Positions 34,057 to 41,742 of a stretch of 63,483 bases of DNA are shown one piece after another. Location of the stretch: positions 1-63,483 of the forward strand of contig NZ_ASSJ01000036.1 in assembly GCF_000473895.1 (NCBI RefSeq). Reading direction: 5' to 3'. A program made the position numbers and the translations under genes. The notes under the pieces were generated by a model. The model made no database searches. It was not told where the DNA came from and saw only the letters and a list, made by a program, of their open reading frames with translations. Within the stretch, counting starts at the first letter, position 1. Each line of letters opens with the position of its first letter. The DNA comes from Rubidibacter lacunae KORDI 51-2 (GTDB lineage Bacteria > Cyanobacteriota > Cyanobacteriia > Cyanobacteriales > Rubidibacteraceae).

Positions 34057-34941
34057 TCAGCGAACCTTTGAGCTTTTGCCCGAGATAAAGTAATTACAGA
34101 ACTCGGTATAGGGGCCTCGATCGCATGTCTCTGGATCGTAGATCACTTTGCCGCTGTTGTCGGTGTTACGCGCGGGTTCTTTTCCAAGTTTGTGTCCCCA
34201 ATACCCTTCTTTTTGTTTTCGATACCAATGATAGTCGTAACCCGGCCAAATGACCATGACCATGTACCAGCGAGGTATTTCACTGTCGGGTTGGCAACTC
34301 CTAAAGCCGCTCGGACTGGACCCGTATTTCGCGCCATCAGAGATCGCGGCCGCGCGAACACTGTCGCAATCCACCGGCCACGGGTATGTCCCTGTTGCGC
34401 GACCGGGCTGGGCAAACGTGTTTGTCCTGCGATTCGTTGCGTAGTTGTAACAATTGTTCTCCCGAACCACCGAGGACCCGTTCCAGAATCTGGGATTGAA
34501 CGTTTCAACTTCAATTGGGCACGATGGCAAGGCGGCGTCTGATTCGGCCGCCTCCGGACCATCGTCTTCACCCGTGGTGAGTATCGTTGTGGTCTGACTC
34601 GTTCCTGTGGCGAGTTTGTTGTTCAAGTAAAGGAGTAAGTCTTGGTCAAAGTCAGGGTCGTCCTTAGGAAACTGTTCGAATATGGCGGAAAGCAACTCTG
34701 AATTGGCAGCGAGTGCATTGCCTTCGCCGGACAAATACAGTTCGTCGTCACCGAGTCGACCCGCACCTTCGTCGGTAAGTGACGAGAGAGCCACGCCACG
34801 AAATCCCAGACGTTCACCTCGCGGATCGGACGCGCGGCTGGCAGTATTCGTGAGGAGCCAATGCGCGAAATCGTCCTCAACGACGAAGGATGGGTTTTCG
34901 CGGCCCGAGTAGATGTCCAATTCGATGTTAATCCTAGCCAT
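34057..34941 (-). CDS. Unknown protein: SGRxNP domain plus possible Cys-His hydrolase domain
   Basis: A 294-residue protein. Residues 1-110 hold the domain shared with the next gene (IELDIYSGRENPSFVV, LGFRGVAL). Residues about 160-290 form a second region: NNCYNYATNRRTNTFAQPGRATG, then GYDYHWYRKQKEGYWGHKLG and PARNTDNSGKVIYDP, then RGPYTEFCNYF. A cysteine in NCYNY followed by a histidine in YHWYR and an Asn/Asp in RNTDNSG is the order of a papain/NlpC-type catalytic triad; this is inference. I recall similar uncharacterised bacterial proteins. No signal peptide. The ATG at 34941 has AAGGAG 8 bases upstream. Confidence 0.7.
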   Translation of the reverse strand: MARINIELDIYSGRENPSFVVEDDFAHWLLTNTASRASDPRGERLGFRGVALSSLTDEGAGRLGDDELYLSGEGNALAANSELLSAIFEQFPKDDPDFDQDLLLYLNNKLATGTSQTTTILTTGEDDGPEAAESDAALPSCPIEVETFNPRFWNGSSVVRENNCYNYATNRRTNTFAQPGRATGTYPWPVDCDSVRAAAISDGAKYGSSPSGFRSCQPDSEIPRWYMVMVIWPGYDYHWYRKQKEGYWGHKLGKEPARNTDNSGKVIYDPETCDRGPYTEFCNYFISGKSSKVR

Positions 34942-35062
34942 AGCTTTCTCCTTGTGGTGACAGGCATTGAAGTAAACGTTCGAAGACAGTTCGCAAACGT
35001 ATTCAGTATATTTCCGTCGTGCAACGGAAAGCCTTTCGGAACACGATATTGTGGTTTCTGCC

Positions 35063-35156
35063 AAATAACGCCAACGATCGCCGGGCGGAAAGTTTAGATT
35101 GTTGGGCGGGGCGAACGCGCGCCGTGAATCCGCTCCGGTGAATCGCATTGTTATCG
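35063..35156 (-). other. attC site of decayed cassette A
   Basis: Inverse core CGATAAC (35150-35156) and core GTTATTT (35063-35069), 94 bp, with GGAGCGGATTCACGGCGCGC and CTTTCCGCCCGGCG as arms. The block of GCGCGCGTTCG is shared with the site at 33218-33315. Confidence 0.6.
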
Positions 35157-35395
35157 ACCAGTCTGGAATCGACTATTGGATCCGCACCTTCGGTATGCTG
35201 GGTGGCAAATCGTCGAACAGCCAAGTAAGCGACAAGTGAACTGCCCAGCAAGTTCGAACCCAATGCGAGCCGTTTCCAGCGTTGGAATTAGCAGTCTCCC
35301 AACCTCCAGCGTTTACGCCAGCATCTTTCCATTTAATGACGCATCTGTCAACCAGAGTCTATGGTGTAAAAGGCTAGCCCTTTTAGGCCTACACC
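35157..35395 (-). other. Cassette body A, no intact gene
   Basis: Homologous to the body at 33316-33600 but without a conserved frame. It sits between gene-less copy 2 and the two-gene SGR-P cassette. A decayed cassette pair or a second, non-coding cassette type. Confidence 0.45.
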
Positions 35396-35591
35396 GCATA
35401 ACGTCTAGAAGGTGAGCCGCAGCAGGGGCAGCAGGCCGAGAGGATTGAGTTCCGACTGTCGTCTCCGGCGCCGAGTTGAGTTTGCAGTGACTTGCTTGCT
35501 GAAAGAATAAACGATCGCTTCCCAACAAACCACCCCCTGAAACTAACCTTTAGTTGCAACGGAAACTGAGGAGAACGGGCGAAAGCCTAAC
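35396..35591 (-). repeat. Gene-less cassette copy 2
   Basis: Full-length, 196 bp. Minus strand: GTTAGGC (35585-35591), TTTCGCCCGTTCTCCTCAGT, GGTGGTTTGTTGGGAAGCGA, TCGTTTATTCTTTCAGC, arms GGAGACGACAG and TGCGGCTCACC, ending GTTATGC (35396-35402). Confidence 0.78.
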
Positions 35592-35660
35592 GTCTCACAT
35601 CAGCGGCCATCCCACTCCCCACGATCGCGGTCTGGTCCATCTGCATGAATTTGATAATTT
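35585..35660 (-). other. attC-like site of the first VOC cassette
   Basis: Core GTTAGGC at 35585-35591, preceded on the minus strand by GGCCGCTGATGTGAGAC. The partner arm and inverse core are poorly preserved. Confidence 0.4.
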
Positions 35661-36155
35661 TCAGTATGCACCTTGCGAGTAAGTAAGTTCATAGCTGTGG
35701 GAGTAGACTTCGAAAATTAAGCCAAATGGATCTTCTACATAGACCATCCTATAAGGCTTCTCGCCCGGATAGTACTCACGGATCGGCATTCTTTGCTTGC
35801 CACCATGAGCCAGGATCTTTTCTACAAGACCCTCTATGTTTGGGTCCTGTACGCAAAAATGGAATGTACTCGTTTTCCAGTATTCAAAATCTGTTGGTTT
35901 CTCGTTGTTTTTGAACTCAAACATTTCCACTCCAATTCTGTCTCCTGTGGACATGTGGGCGATTTTGAAAGATTTCCAGCCCGCGCCAAAAACATCGATA
36001 CACATTTGACCAATCGGTGTTTCCGACTCTTCAGTAATTACAGTTGGCTTCATGATTAAGTACCAACCCATGACTGCGCTGTAAAATTCAACTGCCTTCT
36101 CTACATCAGGCACCGAAATACCGATATGCGAGAAGGTCCGAGGATAGTTGCTCAT
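35661..36155 (-). CDS. VOC/glyoxalase-fold protein, first gene cassette
   Basis: A 164-residue VOC protein: SHIGISVPDVEKAVEFYSAVMGW (first half, metal-type His), GVEMFEFKNNEKP (mid), and PYRMVYVEDPFGLIFEVYSH (second half). This resembles lactoylglutathione-lyase-like proteins of unknown substrate. It is the gene nearest to intI, so it should be the most recently acquired gene cassette and closest to any integron promoter. The ATG at 36155 has AGGAGA 5-6 bases upstream. Confidence 0.85.
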   Translation of the reverse strand: MSNYPRTFSHIGISVPDVEKAVEFYSAVMGWYLIMKPTVITEESETPIGQMCIDVFGAGWKSFKIAHMSTGDRIGVEMFEFKNNEKPTDFEYWKTSTFHFCVQDPNIEGLVEKILAHGGKQRMPIREYYPGEKPYRMVYVEDPFGLIFEVYSHSYELTYSQGAY

Positions 36156-36174
36156 GGTTTCTCCTTTATGTGAA

Positions 36175-36370
36175 AGTTAACGTCCAGAAGGTGAGCCGCA
36201 GCAAGGGCAGAAGGCCGAGAGGATTGAGTTCCGACTGTCGGCTCCGGCACCGAGTTAGGTTCGCAGTGACTTGTTTGCTAAAAAATAACCGATCGCCTCC
36301 TAACAAGCCAGCCTCTGAAATAACTCTTCAACTGAGACTGAAACTGAGGAGAACGGGCGAAAGCCTAGCT
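36175..36370 (-). repeat. Gene-less cassette copy 1 (first in the array)
   Basis: Minus strand: GCTAGGC (36364-36370, a core with one change from GTTAGGC), TTTCGCCCGTTCTCCTCAGT, GGCTTGTTAGGAGGCGATCG, GTTATTTTTTAGC, inverse core ACCTAAC, arms GGAGCCGACAG and TGCGGCTCACC, ending GTTAACT (36175-36181). It is the cassette abutting the attI side, and the first gene cassette follows it. Confidence 0.78.
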
Positions 36371-36499
36371 ATAATTAGTGCTAATTTCGCAGCCTAAAGC
36401 CTCTGCTGAGCGAGAGTTCTCCGAATCGCTGCGAGCCAAAGAAACCAAGATTATTTAGAATTTAGCACGCACATATCTAGATATCAATTCCTGCATGAT
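36371..36499. other. Candidate attI region
   Basis: The last array core (36364-36370) ends here and intI lies beyond, so attI should overlap about 36360-36500. Plus-strand GCCTAAAGCC at 36393-36402 is a core-like sequence. The exact attI cannot be defined by eye. Confidence 0.35.
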
Positions 36500-36762
36500 G
36501 CGGATATAGAAACCGATAACGCCAACTGCAAATCTTCTGCCGGAAAAATATTACAGCCATCCTAGCAGCCCGATTTCGCGGCACTTAGGCTGTATTTGCG
36601 CGGTATAGACTTTGGTTGCTGCCCTTCACCACTAGCGGATATAGAAACCAATATTGCTATGAGCGAGCCCCCTAGAACATCGATTCTGCAACCATTCTAG
36701 CTGTGCGACCGCGAGTTACTTAGGCTGCATTTATCCTGTATAGACTTGGGGTATCGCCATTT
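36500..36762 (+). repeat. Imperfect 135 bp tandem duplication upstream of intI
   Basis: Two copies, offset by exactly 135 bp. GCGGATATAGAAACC recurs at 36500-36514 and 36635-36649; ACTTAGGCTG at 36583-36592 and 36718-36727; and GGTATAGACTTTGG / TGTATAGACTTGGG near 36602 and 36738. Each copy carries a CTTAGGCT core-like motif and a TATAGA -10-like motif, so it may be part of attI and/or the intI promoter. Confidence 0.6.
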
Positions 36763-36772
36763 GCCATTGGCC

Positions 36773-37486
36773 ATGACCGACTCCGCCACCAAGCCCCCCA
36801 AGCTGCTCGATCTCGTCCGCGACACCCTGCGCGTCAAGCACTACGCCTACCGCACTGAAGAAACTTACCTGCAGTGGATTCGCCGCTTCATTCTCTTCCA
36901 CGACAAACGCCATCCCAAAGACATGGGCGCGCCCGAAGTCGAAGCATTTCTGACCCACCTCGCCGTCGTAGGTAACGTCTCCGCCTCGACCCAGAATCAA
37001 GCCCTTAGCGCCCTGCTCTTTCTCTATCGCCACATCCTCAAACAACCCCTGACCGACGACGCCATTGACTCCGTTCGCGCCAGACAATCCAAGCACCTCC
37101 CCACCGTGCTGTCGGTCGACGAAACGCGACGCTTGCTGCAGTGCCTAAGCGGCACTCACCAACTCCTTGCCAAGCTCCTTTATGGCTCCGGCTTGCGAGT
37201 TAAAGAAGCCCTGCGCCTGCGCGTGAAAGATATCGACTTCGCCCAAACGCAAATCGTCGTGCGCGACGCCAAGGGCAACCGCGATCGCCTCACCATCCTG
37301 CCCGACAGCCTGACCGAGCTGCTGCAAGCGCACCTGGTCCAAGTCAAGCAACTGCAGCCGACGACCTCGCCCAATGCTACTGAGCTGGGTTGGGAGTGGG
37401 TGAAGGCGGCACTGTACCGGGGTTGGCAGCTGCTTCCGGATGTGCGATTTAGCGTGAATGCCAATCCGAAGCTGGCGCAAGTATGA
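36773..37486 (+). pseudogene. intI: Integron-type integrase, truncated
   Basis: A 237-residue frame from ATG 36773. Residues 1-195 match integron integrases: [58 protein letters not shown], then [20 protein letters not shown] with the box I catalytic Arg142 and the beta-strand Lys region near 167. After about residue 195 (nt 37358) the sequence departs from the family. The integron-specific insert, HxxR of box II, the His/Trp and the nucleophilic Tyr are all absent. The tail ([18 protein letters not shown]) looks like part of another protein. It should be inactive. Its orientation relative to the cassettes is the canonical divergent one. Confidence 0.85.
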
Positions 37487-37573
37487 CGGCGACAGCACGA
37501 GCATCGCCACTATCGGCTGGGGTTTGAATTTTAGACTACTCACTATGCCTGAGCTTCCGCGTAAGTTTTATCA

Positions 37574-37858
37574 GTCAAGCAGCCTTACGTCATCGTTCAC
37601 ACCGCTATCCCTGCCAAATACCAACCCGGCACCCCGAACAATTCTTATCAACAGCTCACAACAGCATCGACTAAAGCCCAAGCTTTGTACCGAGCACAAT
37701 TGCATATGCTGCGCGCAGATGTTGCGTTCGACAGCAACAACTTCGTGTTGTCGCGCGGTCCGCTGCCGCTGCAACCCGATCTCGAAGTAGTTGCCGAGGA
37801 CGAACGAACCCATCAGTCCTCTTGGGTAAGTTTTATGGTGACCGGCAGTCCCTGGTAG
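37574..37858 (+). pseudogene. CHAT-domain protein, C-terminal remnant
   Basis: A 94-codon trace without a start, ending TAG at 37856: VHTAIPAKYQPGTPNNSYQQ, STKAQALYRAQLHMLRADV and finally HQSSWVSFMVTGSPW. This is the typical C-terminus of cyanobacterial CHAT (caspase-like) proteins, where the last block usually reads like HPYYWAAFVLVGSPW. Upstream frames are closed. It shows that DNA just beyond the intI break derives from a different, now deleted, gene. Confidence 0.6.
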
Positions 37859-38026
37859 CACGCTGTCGGCATGGCTCCATCTCAGTGCAAACTTTCAAGC
37901 CCTTGCGATCGCCAACAGTCCATCCGTTTCGTGCCGTCGCGCGCATTGCCGATCCGGCACGGAATCTGCTAAAACGCTACTGCTCCGCGATCGCGCCGCG
38001 CCGATTGCCCGTAGCTGCCGCAAACC

Positions 38027-39769
38027 ATGCCTTACCTCCAGCTCTACCTCCTTCGCATCCGAGCGATTACGCAAGCGGAGCGGACGCGATTGGGGATTGC
38101 AATCTGGCTCGGGGCAAGTTTGGCGATCGCAATTCTCTATGGCATTTGGGGACTACAAGAAACCTTCAGTACCGATTACGTCGTTGCCAGCGACGTGCGC
38201 CAACACGTGTTCTGGCTGTTGCGATACTTCGATCCAGAACTATTTACCAACGACCTCATCGCCGACTACTTCGAGTCGGTTTCGCCAGCCGGCTTCACCG
38301 CCGTTTACCGCAGCGCGATTTCGCTGGGAGCCGATCCGATTTGGTTCAGCAAGATCTTGCCAATCCCGATCGCGATCGGGATGACAGTTTACTGCTTTCT
38401 TCTCGTGTTGGAGCTATTGCCCGTTCCAGTGGCAGGCTTTTTCGCTAGCGTATTGCTACTACAGATTGTCTGGCTGAACAATGACGTTCCCTCGGCTACC
38501 CCGCGGGCATTCTTGTACGTCTTCTTTCCAGCATTTCTATACTATTTGCTGCGCCGCTCGCCGATAGGGTGTGCGATCTCGGTTGCCTTGCTGGGCTTGT
38601 TTTACCCGCAGTACGTGCTGTTGAGCGCGCTCGTTGCGCTCGTCCGCTTGCTGGACTGGACGCAGCCGAAATTACGCTTGAACCGCGACCCACGCGATCG
38701 CGTGCTGTGCTTTACCATCCTGGCCGTTGCTTTTGTCGTGTTGCTGCCTTTCGCGATCGGAAGCTCGGAGTACGGGCCGGTTGTCACGTACGCCCGCGGG
38801 CAGTTCATGGCAGTATTTTCCGAGAACGGTCGCACCCCGATCTTTCGCAACGATCCGGTTAATTTCTACCTCGGTCCCGGACGGACCGGACTCTTTCCCC
38901 GCGCGCTGTTGACACCGGCAACCCTAGCTGTCGGATTGCTCTTACCGGGAATGCTTTTACTGCGGAAGTACTTTCCCCTTGGCGATCGCACCCGCAATCT
39001 ATCGCTGATTCCACAGCTGATGACTGCAGCAATTTTACTGTATTGCGCCGCCCATGCTTTTTTGTTTCGCTTACACTTACCGAGCCGTTATACCAACCAC
39101 AGCTTCAAGATTACAGTCGCAGTGACTGCAGGTGTTGCTCTAACCTTACTGCTCGATGGTTTGGCACATTGGGCGATAGCACGTCAGGCAACAAAAAATC
39201 CGAAAAACAGCAGCCAAATTATTGCTGGCGGGGTTGCCACCTTGCTGCTAGCTTGCTTGCTCTTATATCCGCGGTTGCTGATCGATTTCCCCGGTAGCTT
39301 CTACCCCAGGGGCGGTGCGGTCGATCTTTACCAGTACTTAGAAACCCTGCCCAAATCGATTGTTATTGCATCGCTCTCAGACGAATCGGATAATATCCCG
39401 ACGTTCGCCCGGCGGTCCGTTTTGGCGAGCTGGAGACTGCTCAGCCCATATCATCTAGGCTATTACGAGCAGATGCACCAGCGCGCGATCGCGGTTATCA
39501 ACGCTCAGTATGCATCGAACCCAGCCGAGGTGAAAGCAACGATCGCGGCTTACGATATCGACTACTGGTTGCTCGATCGCCAGGCATTCTCGCCGGAGTA
39601 TTTGTCCGAGAATCGGTGGTTCGGTCAGTGGCCGGACCTGAGCGCTCGCATCATCCGAGAGCAACAGTCAAAGACGCTTCCAGTATTAGAGCAATTACAA
39701 GCAACGTGCAGTACGTTCGAGTCGAAAACGCATGTCGTCCTATCAGCTCGCTGTATTCTGAACCAGTGA
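38027..39769 (+). CDS. Large multi-pass membrane protein, unknown
   Basis: A 580-residue protein with about ten or more hydrophobic helices between residues 20 and 420 and a soluble C-terminal part (about 430-580). Its plan resembles membrane glycosyltransferases of the GT-C class and polysaccharide-related membrane proteins, but I see no clear DE/DD motif near the first loop; DYVVASDVRQHVFWLL (about 48-63) is the region to examine. It lies 65 bp upstream of a GT39-like gene on the same strand, which suggests a joint role in cell-surface glycan or glycolipid assembly. Assignment is by context. Confidence 0.7.
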   Translation: MPYLQLYLLRIRAITQAERTRLGIAIWLGASLAIAILYGIWGLQETFSTDYVVASDVRQHVFWLLRYFDPELFTNDLIADYFESVSPAGFTAVYRSAISLGADPIWFSKILPIPIAIGMTVYCFLLVLELLPVPVAGFFASVLLLQIVWLNNDVPSATPRAFLYVFFPAFLYYLLRRSPIGCAISVALLGLFYPQYVLLSALVALVRLLDWTQPKLRLNRDPRDRVLCFTILAVAFVVLLPFAIGSSEYGPVVTYARGQFMAVFSENGRTPIFRNDPVNFYLGPGRTGLFPRALLTPATLAVGLLLPGMLLLRKYFPLGDRTRNLSLIPQLMTAAILLYCAAHAFLFRLHLPSRYTNHSFKITVAVTAGVALTLLLDGLAHWAIARQATKNPKNSSQIIAGGVATLLLACLLLYPRLLIDFPGSFYPRGGAVDLYQYLETLPKSIVIASLSDESDNIPTFARRSVLASWRLLSPYHLGYYEQMHQRAIAVINAQYASNPAEVKATIAAYDIDYWLLDRQAFSPEYLSENRWFGQWPDLSARIIREQQSKTLPVLEQLQATCSTFESKTHVVLSARCILNQ

Positions 39770-39834
39770 TTCGGTACTGAATTCGCTAGCGATCGCCATT
39801 TCCTCAAATGGGCTTCATTCGAGATCGACTCTAA

Positions 39835-41475
39835 ATGCATAAATCGCCCGGACGACCTCTTTCACTCGATCTGGCGCTAGCACTCGCGATCGCGATTGTT
39901 ATCTTGCTGGGCAGCTACCTGCGTTTTTCCGACCTCGACCGCAAGGTGTACTGGATCGACGAAGTGCACACATCGATGCGAGTAGTCGGTTTCCCCAAAC
40001 GCGAATTCGCGCAAATCGTGCCGAGCGATCGCCCGATCTCGCTCCCGGAACTGCACGAGTTCCAAACCCTATCGTCCGAGCGCGGTTGGGGCTCGACGTG
40101 GAGTGCGCTCGCGCAGAATGCCGAGCATGCACCGCTGTTCTACGTGTCAGCTCGCGCCTGGATGGAGTGGTTGGGCAATGCAATTTGGGTTCCGCGCAGC
40201 TTGGCAGCAGTGTTTAGTTTGTTGATGTTTCCAGCTCTGGGTTGGCTGTGTTGGGAACTATTTCGAGACGCTCGTATTGCCGGCATCGCGATCGCGTTAG
40301 CAGCTTTATCACCAATCCAATTGGTTTACGCCCAAGAAGCGAGAGAATACTCCCTCTACGGAGCTTTAATCTTGTTAGCAAGTGCGGCGTTACTGCGAGC
40401 TTTGCGCCTGAGTCCTCACCAGCGCGCGCGCTGGGTGCTGTCCGGACCTTGGTGGCTGTATACGACACTGCTCGTACTTTCGTTGTACGCTCATTTGCTG
40501 GCGTCTCTGACATTATTGGCTCATGCGACGTACGTAGCAGTTCGCGATCGCAAATCCCTCGGGATGCTCGCACTTGCAACGCTAACGAGTTTGATTGCAC
40601 TCGTACCCTGGATCGTTGTCTACTTTCTCCGTCAAAATTCGATCGGGAGCTGGTCGGCACGAGACGTCCCGATCTCAAACCTATTGCAGCGCTGGCTCAT
40701 TAATGCGAGTGCGGCGTTCTTCGATATTCAAGGCCTGCATCCGGGTACGCAGTTAATCGATATCGAGGCCCGTCAGAACGATATCGTTCTAAGCTGGCAT
40801 GACCCGGCAATGTGGATCGCCCTAATCGGCATGAGTTTGGCGATCGCCGCGATCGCATTTGCAATCATGCAAACCGAGTCGGAAGCGCGCTGTTTTTTGC
40901 TGTCGTGGATGGGGTTCAGCGGTTTGGTTTTGATTGCAGCCGATCTAGTGGGTGGCGGGCAGCGGTCGGGTATTGCTCGCTACTTGCTACCGTGCTATCT
41001 CTGCATCCACATTTGTGTGGCGGTGCTTTTGGCTACTTTGATGCGATCGCAGCTCGCGTATCGGCTCCGCCTCGGTCAACTCCTATTCGTTGCGATCTTA
41101 ACCAGCAGTTTGCTATCGGACATTGCCTATCTGGACGCCAGCACGTGGTGGAACAAATACAGCAGTTTCTACAATGCCCATGTAGCAGACTTTATTAGCA
41201 GGTCGCCAGCACCACTAGTTGTTAGCAGTGCCAAACGAGGTAGCCGGTCGCTGTCCTTAAGTTACAAACTCGATCCCAGCACCAAGTTTCTATTGGTTTC
41301 GGAGCAAGGCAGTCTTGGCGTTGAAGAGTTCGTTTCCGAATTCTCAAAACATAATACATACCTATTTCGCCCGAGTAACGAGCTGTATGCAGCCTTGACT
41401 GAAAGTCCGCTCTATCGTTTAAAGCCAGCTATTCCGCACGGTAACCTTTGGACGATCGAGGTCGCCCGCGAATGA
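39835..41475 (+). CDS. GT-C membrane glycosyltransferase (GT39/ArnT-like)
   Basis: A 546-residue polytopic protein. The first extracytoplasmic loop contains YWIDEVHTSMRV, where the acidic pair DE matches the catalytic-loop motif of PMT/ArnT-type enzymes that use lipid-linked sugar donors; HAPLFYVSARAWMEWLG follows, as in that family. About 11 transmembrane segments fill residues 15-430, then a soluble C-terminal domain. Acceptor and sugar are unknown. It forms a likely operon with the gene ending at 39769. Confidence 0.8.
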   Translation: MHKSPGRPLSLDLALALAIAIVILLGSYLRFSDLDRKVYWIDEVHTSMRVVGFPKREFAQIVPSDRPISLPELHEFQTLSSERGWGSTWSALAQNAEHAPLFYVSARAWMEWLGNAIWVPRSLAAVFSLLMFPALGWLCWELFRDARIAGIAIALAALSPIQLVYAQEAREYSLYGALILLASAALLRALRLSPHQRARWVLSGPWWLYTTLLVLSLYAHLLASLTLLAHATYVAVRDRKSLGMLALATLTSLIALVPWIVVYFLRQNSIGSWSARDVPISNLLQRWLINASAAFFDIQGLHPGTQLIDIEARQNDIVLSWHDPAMWIALIGMSLAIAAIAFAIMQTESEARCFLLSWMGFSGLVLIAADLVGGGQRSGIARYLLPCYLCIHICVAVLLATLMRSQLAYRLRLGQLLFVAILTSSLLSDIAYLDASTWWNKYSSFYNAHVADFISRSPAPLVVSSAKRGSRSLSLSYKLDPSTKFLLVSEQGSLGVEEFVSEFSKHNTYLFRPSNELYAALTESPLYRLKPAIPHGNLWTIEVARE

Positions 41476-41742
41476 CGGTGCTAAAGCAATCCCAAATGAA
41501 TCTAAGGTCAACGCGCTACTTCGCACCGCTCGATTGCCTGCTGAAGTGTCCGAATGGACTAAAACCCTTGGTTCTGGATGGTTCGCCCGATTGACTCGAT
41601 AGTTGGTTCGTCCGGGCATTGATGCAGACAGCTGCCTACTTTGCCCATCAAGATAGTCCCGACGCTGCTAAATAGTGATTTCCATGACCCTAGACCTCTC
41701 CCGACCGCTCGGACTTGAATCCTCAGGTTCAGGAGATTAAGG

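Noticed and set aside
23770-36370. CRISPR array from the regular repeats
   Set aside because: The repeats are about 195 bp, carry integron-type cores, and are separated by genes of variable length; there are no short identical repeats with uniform spacers and no cas genes.
37458-37790. 110-residue plus-strand frame after intI
   Set aside because: The CHAT-type C-terminus is found in a different frame of the same stretch, and the first part ([17 protein letters not shown]) looks like a fragment of another protein; no intact gene.
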